From positions 1 through 32,696 of the forward strand of contig PXSG01000115.1 of assembly GCA_003023485.1 (NCBI GenBank): a stretch of DNA of 32,696 nt. Reading direction: 5' to 3'. Every line of letters starts with the position of its first letter. Positions within the stretch are counted from its first letter, which is position 1. This DNA comes from Halobacteriales archaeon SW_10_68_16 (GTDB lineage Archaea > Halobacteriota > Halobacteria > Halobacteriales > Haloarculaceae). The notes under the pieces were generated by a model. That model did no database searches. It worked only from the letters and a program-made list of their open reading frames with translations, and was not told the DNA's origin. Position numbers and translations under genes: made by a program. Positions 8,120 through 16,465 of the stretch are shown piece by piece.

Positions 8120-8326
8120 ATGAGCGTCGCCAGCCCGTGCGAGATCTGCCACACTGCGGACGTGAGACACACCTGCGACCGCTGTGGCCAACTGGTCTGT
8201 GACCGCCACTTCGACGACGAGACGGGCCTCTGTGTCGAATGTGTTGCCGACGTCGGCCGTGGCGACCGCGAACCCGTCCCCGGGGGCGAGGACATGCCCG
8301 ACGGCGTGGACACCTACCGATTCTGA
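8120..8326 (+). CDS. Small zinc-finger protein (68 aa)
   Basis: This short acidic protein has closely spaced metal ligands: C7-x2-C10, C19-x2-C22, C27-x2-H30 and C38-x2-C41. The pattern suggests two interleaved zinc sites, reminiscent of B-box or HIT-like fingers (CEICHTADVRHTCDRCGQLV, then CDRHF and CVECV). Haloarchaea encode many such mini-proteins of 60-70 residues; most have no known partner. Its GTG/ATG context and the short divergent promoter shared with the membrane DnaJ gene support it as a real gene. The stop lies 3 bp from the stop of the convergent OMP decarboxylase gene. Protein- or nucleic-acid-binding is the likely role, but nothing in the sequence chooses between them. Confidence 0.85.
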   Translation: MSVASPCEICHTADVRHTCDRCGQLVCDRHFDDETGLCVECVADVGRGDREPVPGGEDMPDGVDTYRF

Positions 8327-8329
8327 CCG

Positions 8330-9163
8330 TCACCGGTACACGTTGAGCCGCCGTTTGAGCCGCTTGGCCGCCGCGCCGGCCGCGTCGAAGTACGCGTCGG
8401 GGTCGCGGGCGTCCTCGCCGGCGAAGATGATCCCCCGCGAGGAGTTGACCAGCCCCACCGGCCCGTCGACGCCCGGCGGCACTGCCAGCCCGTACTCGAC
8501 GGCCGCTTTGGCGTCCCCACCCTGGGCGCCGACGCCCGGCACGAGGAAGGGGATATCGGGGACGATTTCCCTGACTTCCGCCAGTTCCTCGGGCGCGGTC
8601 GCGCCGACGACGAGGCCGACGTTGCCCGCGTCGTTCCAGAGATCAGCCAGGGCGGCCACGCGCTCGTAGACAGACTCGCCCGAGGCCAGTTCGAGATCCT
8701 GCAGGTCCTCGCCGCCGGGGTTGGAGGTCCGACAGAGGATGAACACGCCCGCTTCCTCCCGGCCGAGGAACGGTTCCAGCGCGTCCCGGCCCAGATAGGG
8801 GTTGACCGTGACGGCGTCGACGCCCAGCCCGTCCTCGTCCAGGGCCGACGCGTACCGGCGGGCGGTGTTCCCGATGTCGGCCCGCTTGCAATCGAGCAGG
8901 ACCGGGATGTCCTTTCCGTGTGCGTAGGCGACCGTCTCTTCGAGCGCGCGCCAGCCGTCGGGGTCCTCGTAGAAGGCGGCGTTGGGCTTGAAACAGGCGG
9001 CGTGCTCGTGGGTCGCGTCGATGATCCGGCGGTTGAACGCCCACCGCGGGAGGTCCGCGTCCCGGACTGCCGGGGGCAGACGCTCGGGGTCGGGGGCCAG
9101 CCCGACCGAGACGACGCTGTCGACGGCCCCGACGCGGTCGGCCAGGCGCGCGAAGAAGGTCAT
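8330..9163 (-). CDS. pyrF: Orotidine 5'-phosphate decarboxylase
   Basis: This 277-residue enzyme catalyses the last step of UMP synthesis: OMP to UMP plus CO2. The catalytic signature DCKRADIGNTA is at residues 91-101, with K93 and the flanking aspartates in place. Other family blocks are present: VGLAPDPERLP near the start, FKPNAAFYE (58-66), the VTVNPYLG strand, VVGATAPEELAEVR, and the phosphate-binding end (LVPGVGAQGGD and NSSRGIIFAG). The length and the FKPNAAFYE block match the longer type found in haloarchaea and actinobacteria, not the short E. coli type. The ATG is at 9163. The upstream 144 bp are shared with the divergent radA promoter. Confidence 0.95.
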   Translation of the reverse strand: MTFFARLADRVGAVDSVVSVGLAPDPERLPPAVRDADLPRWAFNRRIIDATHEHAACFKPNAAFYEDPDGWRALEETVAYAHGKDIPVLLDCKRADIGNTARRYASALDEDGLGVDAVTVNPYLGRDALEPFLGREEAGVFILCRTSNPGGEDLQDLELASGESVYERVAALADLWNDAGNVGLVVGATAPEELAEVREIVPDIPFLVPGVGAQGGDAKAAVEYGLAVPPGVDGPVGLVNSSRGIIFAGEDARDPDAYFDAAGAAAKRLKRRLNVYR

Positions 9164-9251
9164 CGTCGGCGGGTCGGTGCGGTGGGCGAAGTGTCTTTCC
9201 TTTCAATCTGTGGATCCCCGACGACCACGTCGGTTCGGTGTCGGCCTGTTT

Positions 9252-9260
9252 CACTTTCAC
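9252..9260 (+). promoter_or_regulatory. CACTTTCAC element upstream of radA
   Basis: The 9-mer CACTTTCAC is part of a tandem TTTCAC-TTTCAC (9249-9260). It ends exactly 17 bp before the TATA-like TTTATG at 9278. The same 9-mer sits exactly 17 bp before the TTTAAA of top6B (30061-30069). It is probably an operator or activator site; the binding protein is unknown. Confidence 0.5.
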
Positions 9261-9277
9261 TACGCTGTTAACGGAGG

Positions 9278-9283
9278 TTTATG
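9278..9283 (+). promoter_or_regulatory. TATA-like box for radA
   Basis: TTTATG (within ggtttatgtag), 25-30 bp before the radA ATG at 9308. Confidence 0.55.
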
Positions 9284-9307
9284 TAGGGGGCGGCACAACC
9301 CCGGAGT

Positions 9308-10354
9308 ATGTCCACAGGTGAAGACCTCGAGGACCTCCCGGGCGTCGGCCCGGCGACGGCAGAGAAGTTGAGAGACAACGGCTTCGACGACTACCAGGGC
9401 ATCGCGGTCGCCAGCCCCGGCGAACTGTCGAACACGGCGGACATCGGCGAGTCAAGCGCCGCCGACATCATCAGCGCCGCGCGCGACGCGGCGGACATCG
9501 GCGGCTTCGAGTCGGGCGCGCAGGTGCTCGAACGTCGCCAGGAGATCGGCAAGCTCACGTGGGGCGTCGAGGAGGTCGACGAACTGCTCGGTGGCGGCGT
9601 CGAGACCCAGTCCATCACCGAAGTGTACGGCGAGTTCGGCTCCGGTAAGTCCCAGGTCACCCACCAGCTGTCGGTCAACGTCCAGCTCCCCCGCGAGCAC
9701 GGCGGCCTCGAAGGGAGCGCCATCTTCATCGACTCCGAGGACACCTTCCGGCCCGAGCGCATCGAGGACATGCTGTTCGGGCTCGCCGACGAGACCATCG
9801 AGGACGCGATGGTCCTCCACGGGGTCGCCGACGAGGGCGAGGCGGACGCCGACGACGAGGCCCTGCGCGAGGGCCTGCTGGAGTCGGTGCTGGACAACAT
9901 CCACGTCGCGAAGGCGTTCAACTCCAACCACCAGATCCTCCTGGCCGAGAAGGCCCAGGAGATCGCCAGCGACAGCCAGGACGGGGAGTTCCCCGTCCGA
10001 CTGCTCGCGGTCGACTCCCTGACCGCGCACTTCCGTGCGGAGTACGTCGGCCGTGGCGAACTCGCCGACCGCCAGCAGAAACTCAACAAGCACCTCCACG
10101 ACCTGATGCGCGTGGGCGACCTCAACAACACCGCCGTGGTCGTCACCAACCAGGTCGCCGCCAACCCGGACTCCTTTTTCGGTGATCCCACCCAGCCCAT
10201 CGGCGGCAACATCCTCGGGCACACCTCGACGTTCCGCCTGTACCTGCGCAAGTCCAAGGCCGACAAGCGCATCGTCCGCCTCGTCGACGCACCGAACCTC
10301 GCGGACGGCGAAGCCGTGATGCGCGTCGACGGCGACGGTCTCGTCCCGGAGTAA
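9308..10354 (+). CDS. radA: DNA repair and recombination protein RadA
   Basis: This is the archaeal RecA/Rad51 recombinase of 348 residues. It forms filaments on single-stranded DNA and drives strand exchange in homologous recombination. The N-terminal helix-hairpin-helix domain is at about 5-60 ([20 protein letters not shown]). The Walker A motif is GEFGSGKS (108-115) and Walker B is LLAVDSL (about 228-234). The L1/L2 DNA-binding region includes [19 protein letters not shown] and [10 protein letters not shown]. The polymerisation motif and the haloarchaeal acidic insert ([18 protein letters not shown]) are present. There is no intein, although radA is a known intein site in other archaea. 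Upstream are a TATA-like box and a CACTTTCAC element shared with top6B. Confidence 0.97.
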   Translation: MSTGEDLEDLPGVGPATAEKLRDNGFDDYQGIAVASPGELSNTADIGESSAADIISAARDAADIGGFESGAQVLERRQEIGKLTWGVEEVDELLGGGVETQSITEVYGEFGSGKSQVTHQLSVNVQLPREHGGLEGSAIFIDSEDTFRPERIEDMLFGLADETIEDAMVLHGVADEGEADADDEALREGLLESVLDNIHVAKAFNSNHQILLAEKAQEIASDSQDGEFPVRLLAVDSLTAHFRAEYVGRGELADRQQKLNKHLHDLMRVGDLNNTAVVVTNQVAANPDSFFGDPTQPIGGNILGHTSTFRLYLRKSKADKRIVRLVDAPNLADGEAVMRVDGDGLVPE

Positions 10355-10474
10355 CCACCGGACTGTCGCCCCGTTTGTTGGATTCTCGATGTATGTCTGA
10401 CGAGGGAGAGTGAAAGTGGTCTCTGCGGGATCGAACCACAGGACAGCGACCGATGTCTATCTGAAAACGAGGGG
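10355..10474. other. Gap between radA and a convergent gene, with tRNA T-arm-like sequence
   Basis: This 120-bp gap holds GTGAAAGTG (10410-10418), the reverse complement of the CACTTTCAC element, and next to it a minus-strand T-arm look-alike. The look-alike is a 5-bp stem TGTGG/CCGCA around a 7-base loop TTCGATC. No matching acceptor, D or anticodon arms could be found, so no tRNA gene is claimed. Confidence 0.3.
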
Positions 10475-10777
10475 TTAGTTCTCGGCCCGGTCGCCCGACC
10501 ACAGGTCGGGTACTGCGACAGTTCCGTCGATGGCGACGCCCTCGCCCGTCTGTCGGAGCCACCAGACCAGCGCGCCCGTCAGGACGCCGAACTGGACAGT
10601 CGCAAACAGCGGCGTGGGGAAACCGAGCAGGTCCCGGACGCGCCCGAGACTGGTGGTGATGAGCTGGGCGGCAAGCAGTGCAAGGCCCAGCACGACCGGG
10701 ACGCGAAAGAGTGCACGCAGGCGGTTCTCGCCGGCGTTCCAGCAGAGTCGCCTGACCCCCGCCAGGACACTCTCCAT
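10475..10777 (-). CDS. Small two-helix membrane protein (100 aa)
   Basis: I do not recognise a named family with confidence. Residues about 24-47 (LFRVPVVLGLALLAAQLITT) and 60-78 (FATVQFGVLTGALVWWL) are membrane helices, with a soluble C-terminus (RQTGEGVAIDGTVAVPDLWS). The N-terminal motif WNAGENRLRALFRVP resembles the start of haloarchaeal CPBP-family (CAAX-like) membrane proteases. However, the protein ends long before any protease motif, so it could be a shortened relative or an unrelated small protein. ATG 10777 diverges from the coiled-coil gene at 10870. Confidence 0.55.
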   Translation of the reverse strand: MESVLAGVRRLCWNAGENRLRALFRVPVVLGLALLAAQLITTSLGRVRDLLGFPTPLFATVQFGVLTGALVWWLRQTGEGVAIDGTVAVPDLWSGDRAEN

Positions 10778-10837
10778 GCCGGCTCCCAGCCACGCGACCC
10801 CCTTAAACGGGGCGACGCGGGTCTGGACGTACCCGCG

Positions 10838-10846
10838 GTTTTATAC
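10838..10846 (+). promoter_or_regulatory. TATA-like box for the coiled-coil gene at 10870
   Basis: The AT-rich core of gttttatacc ends about 24 bp before the ATG at 10870. It is the clearest TATA match in the divergent gap. Confidence 0.5.
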
Positions 10847-10869
10847 CCTCGGACCGGAACACACTGTGC

Positions 10870-11969
10870 ATGGAAGTTCCGCAGCTGGTCAGGGAGCGGC
10901 TGGGGGACGAGTCAGTCGAGGGGACCGTCTCGCTGGGCGACGAGGACGTCGTCTGTGTCACCCCCACCCGGACGTTCGTCTACCGGGGCGAGGGACTACT
11001 CAGCGACGAGTCGGTGTCCGTCTACGCCCACGACGTCGAGCGGTTCGACGTCTCCGAGGGACGGCGAAAGACGAAGTTCGTCTTCGAGTACGTCGAGGAG
11101 TCCGACTCCTTTACAGTGCCCGGCGACCGGGCGGAGACCGTCCTGAAACTCCTGCTTGGGGGCATCCTGCACGTCGCGGGAGTCACCGTCGACGGCGAGT
11201 CCATCGGCGACGTCTTCAGTTTCAGCGAACTCACGCTCGTGGTCACCTCCAACCGCCTCGTCAAACACGTCGGCGCGTCCGTCTGGGACGAGGACTTCGA
11301 GGAGTACCCCTACGCCGACGTGACGGGGCTGTCCTTCGAGGAAGGCAGCGTCGCCACACAGGTCGTGCTCTCGGTCGAGGGGCGGCCACACCGCATCAAG
11401 GCACCCAGCGAGAAGGCGCGCACGGTCGAGCGGGCACTCAAGCAGGCCCTCTTTGCCTACCACGATGTCGACTCGCTGGACGCGCTCAACGAGAAGGTCG
11501 GCGAGGACGACGCGGAACCCGAACCCGACGACGAGGCGGGGTCGCTCTCGCTCGACGACGGCATCTCCCCACTCGCGGGACCGAGAGTCCGACCCCGGAC
11601 CAGGGTGCGAACGAGGCGGACGAGCGCACCCCTGCGGAGTCGGCGGGCCAGGCGCGGGACACCCAGCGGGGATCGGCATCCAACGTCGACCGGGTCGGTG
11701 GAGCCGACCAGGCCGGCGGCACCGGGACGAGCGAGGGTACTGCCGGGGCCGAAACTGCCTCTGGGACCGACGAGGACGCCGCCGGGACCGATCCCCTCCG
11801 CGCGTCGGCCCAGTGGCAAAGCGAGTCCGCCGTCGACCCCGAGGATATCGAGGCGATGAAGAGCCAGCTCTCGACGCTGACGACGGCCGTCAAGAAACAG
11901 AACCAGTTGCTCCGCGACCAGCAGGAGACGATCGACCGCCTCATCGAAGAACTCAGGCAGGGCCGGTAG
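10870..11969 (+). CDS. Haloarchaeal DUF7115-like protein with C-terminal coiled coil, frameshifted
   Basis: The N-terminal ~225 residues (VSLGDEDVVCVTPTRTFVYRG, SEGRRKTKFVFEYVEE, FSELTLVVTSNRLVKHVGA and RIKAPSEKARTVERALKQAL) match a conserved haloarchaeal family of unknown function that I recall as DUF7115. It looks like two PH-like beta domains. This frame reads into low-complexity nonsense after about base 11575. The next frame continues with an acidic linker (GTESPTPDQGANEADERTPA) and a C-terminal coiled coil (LSTLTTAVKKQNQLLRDQQE) to the stop at 11969. Adding one G to the GGG at 11577-11579 joins both frames perfectly (LAGTESPTPDQG). A single-base sequencing error is the simplest explanation. 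The function is unknown; no membrane segment is seen. Confidence 0.75.
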
Positions 11970-12028
11970 GGCTGGGTCACCGCGACACAAAGGCCGCTGC
12001 TATGTGGGCTACGTCGGGGTCAATATCC

Positions 12029-13195
12029 CTACGGAGACTGGAGCCCGCTCGTGAAGATGACGGCCCACTGGGCGAGATCACGGGACCGGCGCACCTCGAC
12101 GCGCTGGACCCACTTGACCCACTGGAAGCCACGCCGGCCCGGTGCGACCAGGCGCAGCGGTGCGCCGTGGCCGTGCGAGAGGCGCTCGCCACCGACGTGG
12201 GTCGCCAACAGTGCGTCGCGGGCCTCCGCAATCGGCAGCGACCACCGGTAGCCCGTCACGGAACTGAACCGGACCCAGCGGGCTTCCTCGGTCGTGCCGA
12301 CCGCCTCCAGCATGTCGCCGACGCGGACGCCCGCCCACTCGCGTTCGGCGTACCATCCGCTCGTGCAGTCCAGCACCGCCCGCTCGCTTCCTCGGTCGTG
12401 ACCCTCCTCGTCCCCACCGGACGCCACGAGGTCGTCGTGGGCGAAGGACTGCGGGTACTCGACCGCGCCGTCGACCTGCAGGCGCCACGTCTCGACGTCC
12501 ACGGGCTCGGGGTCGTCGGCCAGCCACATCGTCACCGGGTAGTCGTTGCCCGCGCCGCCGGCGGCGTCGGACGATCCGGTGAACCGGCTGTCGGCCCCCG
12601 CGAGATCCAGCAGCGCGGTCCCCGCTTCGGCCAGCCGCCAGGCGACGGCGCCACCGAGGCCGAGGGCCACGAAGCGCAGCGTCTCCCGTCTGCCATCCAG
12701 CCTCCGCCTCCGCGGGAGTCGGAAGCGATACCGCAGGTGCCACAGGAGGGCCGGGACGACCAGCAGTCCCACCACCATGTGTCCCGTCAGCAGCGTGTAG
12801 GGACCGACCCGGACCACCCCGAGAGCCGTCCAGGCGAGGCCCGTCGCGAGTGCGGTGACAGCGAGCGTGGCCAGCCCGACGGAGACCGGCGTCCCGCCGT
12901 CCCACAGCGAGCGGTCGGTCACGCGCCGGCGGACGCGCCGGAACTTCCAGAACAGCAACGCGACCAGCGTGACGCCCCCGACCGCGTGGAGAACGAACAG
13001 CCACCCCCAGTCGGGGGTCCCGACGGTCAGCGAGACCAGGCCCGACCCGACCTCCAGGCCCACGAGCAGGAGGATGGCCCAGTCGACCAGCGCCGGTGCC
13101 GGCGCCAGGCGGTCCAGCCGTCTCGGGATCACTCCCGGCCGTACGGACCGCGAGTGCTTGACTGCCACGGTCCGATCCACCCGGTCACGGTCCAC
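12029..13195 (-). CDS. Molybdopterin-dependent oxidoreductase with cytochrome-b-like membrane domain
   Basis: The 388-residue protein has two parts. Residues about 35-195 contain five hydrophobic helices. Histidines H70 (FVLHAVGG), H139 (LLTGHMVVG) and H153 (LLWHLRYR) are placed as in cytochrome b561-type haem helices. Residues about 218-388 form a sulfite-oxidase-like Moco domain, with the molybdenum-ligand cysteine C277 in AVLDCTSGWYAEREWAGV and later blocks VRFSSVTGYRWSLP and GHGAPLRLVAPGRRG. This suggests an outward-facing Moco enzyme that passes electrons to the membrane; the substrate is unknown. The start is uncertain: the frame opens with GTG at 13195, and other in-frame GTG codons follow, the last plausible one near 13132, just before IPRRLDRL. 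The gene stands alone, convergent with the coiled-coil gene. Confidence 0.82.
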   Translation of the reverse strand: MDRDRVDRTVAVKHSRSVRPGVIPRRLDRLAPAPALVDWAILLLVGLEVGSGLVSLTVGTPDWGWLFVLHAVGGVTLVALLFWKFRRVRRRVTDRSLWDGGTPVSVGLATLAVTALATGLAWTALGVVRVGPYTLLTGHMVVGLLVVPALLWHLRYRFRLPRRRRLDGRRETLRFVALGLGGAVAWRLAEAGTALLDLAGADSRFTGSSDAAGGAGNDYPVTMWLADDPEPVDVETWRLQVDGAVEYPQSFAHDDLVASGGDEEGHDRGSERAVLDCTSGWYAEREWAGVRVGDMLEAVGTTEEARWVRFSSVTGYRWSLPIAEARDALLATHVGGERLSHGHGAPLRLVAPGRRGFQWVKWVQRVEVRRSRDLAQWAVIFTSGLQSP

Positions 13196-13314
13196 TCAAC
13201 GACAACGTGGACTGAGCGGGCGTTCGAAGGCGTATCAGGCCCGTTCCTGCCGACCGGATCTTGAACGAATCGTGACGAGGAGCGAAGCGTAGCGAGCACC
13301 GCAGTGAGGGCGGC

Positions 13315-13320
13315 TTTTTT
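13315..13320 (+). promoter_or_regulatory. T-run TATA-like element for the cdd operon
   Basis: TTTTTT ends 24 bp before the ATG at 13345. It lies upstream of three overlapping genes and is the only AT-rich element close to them. Confidence 0.45.
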
Positions 13321-13344
13321 CCCGGGGCCGACCCAGGGAGGGGC

Positions 13345-13767
13345 ATGGACACCGAGGACCTCGTCGAGCGAGCGCGGGCGGCCCACTCGGATGCGTACGC
13401 CCCCTACTCCGGGTACCCCGTCGGCGCGGCGTTGCTTTCCGCCGACGGGACCGTCTACACCGGCTGTAACGTCGAGAACGCCAACTACTCGAACAGCCTC
13501 CACGCCGAGGAGGTCGCGCTGGGGGGCGCCGTCGCCGACGGGACGCGGTCGTTTTCGGCTCTCGCCGTCAGTTCGGCCGCACGCGACGGCGTCACCCCCT
13601 GCGGGATGTGCCGTCAGACCCTCGCCGAGTTCTGCGAGGCGGATTTCCCGGTCCACTGTGACGAGGGCGAGAACGACGACGTCGCGGCCGCGGACGTGCG
13701 GACCCACCGGCTGGGTGACTTGCTTCCGGAGACCATCACCGCGGCCCACCTGGGGGTGGAGCCGTGA
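13345..13767 (+). CDS. cdd: Cytidine deaminase
   Basis: This 140-residue zinc enzyme deaminates cytidine and deoxycytidine to uridine and deoxyuridine in pyrimidine salvage. The zinc and proton-shuttle motif is H53-A-E55, followed by P-C86-G-M-C89-R. Substrate-contact residues in TGCNVENANYSNS (39-51) are conserved. The first zinc ligand here is histidine rather than the cysteine of many short tetrameric cytidine deaminases. The stop overlaps the GTG start of uridine phosphorylase (GTGA), so cytidine can be deaminated and then cleaved by coupled products of one operon. Confidence 0.93.
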   Translation: MDTEDLVERARAAHSDAYAPYSGYPVGAALLSADGTVYTGCNVENANYSNSLHAEEVALGGAVADGTRSFSALAVSSAARDGVTPCGMCRQTLAEFCEADFPVHCDEGENDDVAAADVRTHRLGDLLPETITAAHLGVEP

Positions 13768-14573
13768 GCCCCGGCGAGGACCCCCGCGAGGACGTCCAGT
13801 ACCACCTCGAGGTGGCCGAGGGCGACGTCGCCGACAGTGTCCTCCTGCCGGGCGACCCCGAGCGCGTCGAGAAGGTCCTCGACGTCTGGGACGAGGGGGA
13901 AGTCGTCGCACAACACCGCGAGTACCGCACCGCCACCGGCACCTACGACGGGACACCCCTCTCCGTCACGTCGACGGGCATCGGGTCGCCATCGGCGGCC
14001 ATCGCGGTCGAGGAACTGGCCCGCGTCGGAGCCGACACCTTCCTCCGGGTGGGGTCGTGTGGCGCCATCCAGCCCGGGACGGACGTCGGCGACCTCGTCA
14101 TCACGTCGGGTGGCGTCCGCCAGGAGGGGACCAGTTCGGAGTACGTCCGCGAGGACTACCCCGCGGTCGCGGACCACGCCGTCGTCGCGGCGCTGGCGGC
14201 CGCCGCAGAGGAACTCGGCTACGACTACCACGTCGGCCTCACGGCCTCGACGGACTCCTTCTACGCCGGGCAGAGCCGCGCGGGCTTTGGCGGGTTCGAG
14301 GCCCGCGACAGCGAGGAACGGATCGAGGAACTCAGACGGGCCGGCGTCCTCAACTTCGAGATGGAGGCCAGCGCCATCCTCACGCTCGCGAACATCTACG
14401 GCCTGCGGGCCGGTGCGGTCTGTACGGTGTATGCCGACCGCACGACCGGCGAGTTCGAGGTGGTCGGGGAGCGCCGCGCCGCCCGCACCGCCAGCCTCGC
14501 GGTCTCGAAACTCGCCGCGATGGACGAACGGGTCGCCGAAACCGACGCCGACGCCTGGCACGCCGACCTCTGA
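13764..14573 (+). CDS. udp: Uridine phosphorylase (PNP/UDP family)
   Basis: This 269-residue nucleoside phosphorylase splits uridine, or a related nucleoside, with phosphate into base and ribose 1-phosphate. Family signatures are visible: the N-terminal phosphate loop LLPGDPERVEKV, the SVTSTGIGSPSAAIAVEEL block, the LRVGSCGAIQP strand and the late nucleoside-binding motif NFEMEASAIL. The start is GTG at 13764, overlapping the cdd stop. The stop overlaps the next ATG (TGATG at 14571-14575). Placement directly after cytidine deaminase favours uridine over purine nucleosides as substrate. Confidence 0.9.
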   Translation: MSPGEDPREDVQYHLEVAEGDVADSVLLPGDPERVEKVLDVWDEGEVVAQHREYRTATGTYDGTPLSVTSTGIGSPSAAIAVEELARVGADTFLRVGSCGAIQPGTDVGDLVITSGGVRQEGTSSEYVREDYPAVADHAVVAALAAAAEELGYDYHVGLTASTDSFYAGQSRAGFGGFEARDSEERIEELRRAGVLNFEMEASAILTLANIYGLRAGAVCTVYADRTTGEFEVVGERRAARTASLAVSKLAAMDERVAETDADAWHADL

Positions 14574-15949
14574 TGGCGAACCTCCTGCTCTCGGCTGGCC
14601 GGGTGCTCGCGGCGCTCGCCCTGGTCGCGCTGAACGGCTTCTTCGTCGCCTCGGAGTTCGCCCTGGTGCGCGTTCGCGGGACGGCCGTCGACGAGATGGT
14701 CGAGAAGGGGCGGCCCGGAGCCGGCGCCCTCCAGGAAGCCCTGGGGAATCTCGACGACTACCTCGCGGCCACCCAACTGGGCATCACCATCGCGTCGCTG
14801 GGGCTGGGCTGGATCGGCGAACCCGCCGTCGCGGCGCTGATCGAGCCCGTGCTGGCGCCCGTCCTCCCGGCGGGGACGCTCCATCTCGTGGCCTTTGCCA
14901 TCGGCTTCGGCGTCATCACGTTCCTCCACGTGGTCTTTGGCGAACTCGCGCCCAAGACAATCGCCATCGCGCGGGCCGAGCGCCTCGCCCTCTTCGTCGC
15001 GCCGCCGATGAAGGCCTTCTACTACCTCTTCTTGCCGGGGCTGGTCGTCTTCAACGGGACGGCGAACGGGTTCACGGGACTGCTCGGCGTGCCGCCGGCC
15101 GCCGAGACCGAGGAGACCCTCTCCGAGCGGGAGATCCGGATGGTGTTGAGCCGCGCCGGCGAGGAGGGACACGTCGACGCCGGGGAGGTGGAGATGATCG
15201 AGCGGGTGTTCGAACTCGACGACGTCATCGCCCGCGACGTGATGGTCCCCCGGCCCGACGTGGTGACGGTCCCGGCCGATGCCGGCCTCGCGGCGCTACG
15301 CGCGACGGTCCGCGAACACGGCCACACGCGGTACCCGGCCGTCGACCCCGAGGCGGACGACCGGCCCGTCGGATACGTCGACGTCAAGGACATCCTGCAG
15401 GCAAGCGAGGACACCACCGGGGAGGCCACTGCGCGCTCGCTCGCGCGGGACCTGCCGATGGTGCCCGAGACGACCCGGGTGGACGACCTGCTCGCCCGCT
15501 TCCAGACCCAGCAGCGACAGATGGCGGCCGTCATCGACGAGTGGGGGATGCTGGCGGGTATCGCCACCGTCGAGGATGTCGTCGAGGTGATCGTCGGGGA
15601 ACTCCGCGACGACTTCGACGACGCGACCCTCGAACCGTCCCTCCACCGCAATGAGGACGGCACCTACGTCGCAGACGGCGCGGTACCCATCGCACAACTG
15701 AACGACGCTCTCGGGGCCGACTTCGAGGCCACGGCCTACGGCACCGTCGGCGGACTCGTCCTCGACGCGCTCGGCCGCCCGCCCGACCCCGATGACGAGG
15801 TCAGCCGCGACGGCTACAGGATGACCGTCGAAGCCGTTGACGGGACCCGGGTCGAGACGGTCCACATTCGGCCGCCTGCCGATGAGAATGACGGGGCCGG
15901 AGACGGTGAGGAGAACGGTGACACTGAGGGTGGTGCTCCTGGGGCGTAG
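14573..15949 (+). CDS. CNNM/CorC-type membrane transporter-like protein with CBS pair
   Basis: The 458-residue protein has the standard order of the CNNM/HlyC/CorC family. The DUF21 membrane domain (about 1-185) includes the helices LNGFFVASEFALVRVR and AFAIGFGVITFLHVVFGELA and the conserved GELAPKTIAI segment. Two CBS repeats follow (about 215-345; VMVPRPDVVTV and ATVEDVVEVIVGE), then the C-terminal CorC/HlyC domain (VADGAVPIAQLNDALG to VETVHIRPP) and an acidic tail. Family members move Mg2+ or other divalent cations, with the CBS pair sensing nucleotides. It is translationally coupled to udp. The functional link to pyrimidine salvage is not obvious. Confidence 0.88.
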   Translation: MANLLLSAGRVLAALALVALNGFFVASEFALVRVRGTAVDEMVEKGRPGAGALQEALGNLDDYLAATQLGITIASLGLGWIGEPAVAALIEPVLAPVLPAGTLHLVAFAIGFGVITFLHVVFGELAPKTIAIARAERLALFVAPPMKAFYYLFLPGLVVFNGTANGFTGLLGVPPAAETEETLSEREIRMVLSRAGEEGHVDAGEVEMIERVFELDDVIARDVMVPRPDVVTVPADAGLAALRATVREHGHTRYPAVDPEADDRPVGYVDVKDILQASEDTTGEATARSLARDLPMVPETTRVDDLLARFQTQQRQMAAVIDEWGMLAGIATVEDVVEVIVGELRDDFDDATLEPSLHRNEDGTYVADGAVPIAQLNDALGADFEATAYGTVGGLVLDALGRPPDPDDEVSRDGYRMTVEAVDGTRVETVHIRPPADENDGAGDGEENGDTEGGAPGA

Positions 15950-16465
15950 TCAACTGTTCTGGCGGACGGCGGTGACGATGCCGGCCGTCTGGCCGAGGCC
16001 CACGGCGACGAGTCCGGCCACCATCCACGCCGTCGGGCTGACGCCGGCGAGGTGACCCAGCGCGTACAGCCCCGCGCCGAACAGCGACAGCGTCGCGGCC
16101 CCGAGGTAGAGGTTTCGCAGGGTTGCGTCCGCGTGTGCCGTGCCCGTCGGGACGTACGCCAGCGCCGGGAGGAGCATCCAGCCGTACAGCGCGGCCGCCA
16201 CGAGCGGCGAATCCGGGCGGAGCGCCAGGCCGGCCATCCCGGCCAGCGTCACCGGGAGGCCGGCGGCGATGACGTACTGCCAGACGCGCAAAACGCCGGG
16301 CATCTCGCCCAGCGACGCCAGGAAGAAGGCCGCGAGGAGGACGGACATCACGACGAGCGCGACGAACACCGCGTGCGTCGAGACGACGCCCACGTGGGCG
16401 CCGATGGTCACTATCCAGGCCGCGGGGACCAGCACGCCCGGCGCGACGTCGGTGACGCGTCCCAT
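15950..16465 (-). CDS. Multi-pass membrane protein, likely partner of NDH-2
   Basis: The protein has 171 residues with about five or six hydrophobic helices (VLVPAAWIVTIGAHVGVV, VFVALVVMSVLLAAFFLAS, VWQYVIAAGLPVTLAGMAG, LVAAALYGWMLLPALAY, LYLGAATLSLFGAGLYAL and WMVAGLVAVGLGQTAGIV). I do not recognise a named family. The ATG at 16465 shares a base with the stop of the NADH dehydrogenase gene (TGATG), so it is the last gene of that operon. It could hold the peripheral dehydrogenase at the membrane, but no sequence feature proves this. Its stop lies next to the stop of the convergent CorC-like gene. Confidence 0.75.
   Translation of the reverse strand: MGRVTDVAPGVLVPAAWIVTIGAHVGVVSTHAVFVALVVMSVLLAAFFLASLGEMPGVLRVWQYVIAAGLPVTLAGMAGLALRPDSPLVAAALYGWMLLPALAYVPTGTAHADATLRNLYLGAATLSLFGAGLYALGHLAGVSPTAWMVAGLVAVGLGQTAGIVTAVRQNS

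Noticed and set aside
9308..10354. Intein in RadA
   Set aside because: The frame is continuous, 348 residues long, with no insert at the known sites.
10412..10490. A possible complete minus-strand tRNA gene
   Set aside because: Only the T arm is present. The acceptor, D and anticodon arms do not pair, and the region runs into the coding sequence at 10475.
11453..13264. A 603-codon plus-strand frame antisense to the molybdopterin oxidoreductase
   Set aside because: It runs through two recognisable genes in another frame, and the composition is low-complexity. GC-rich codon bias keeps such frames open.
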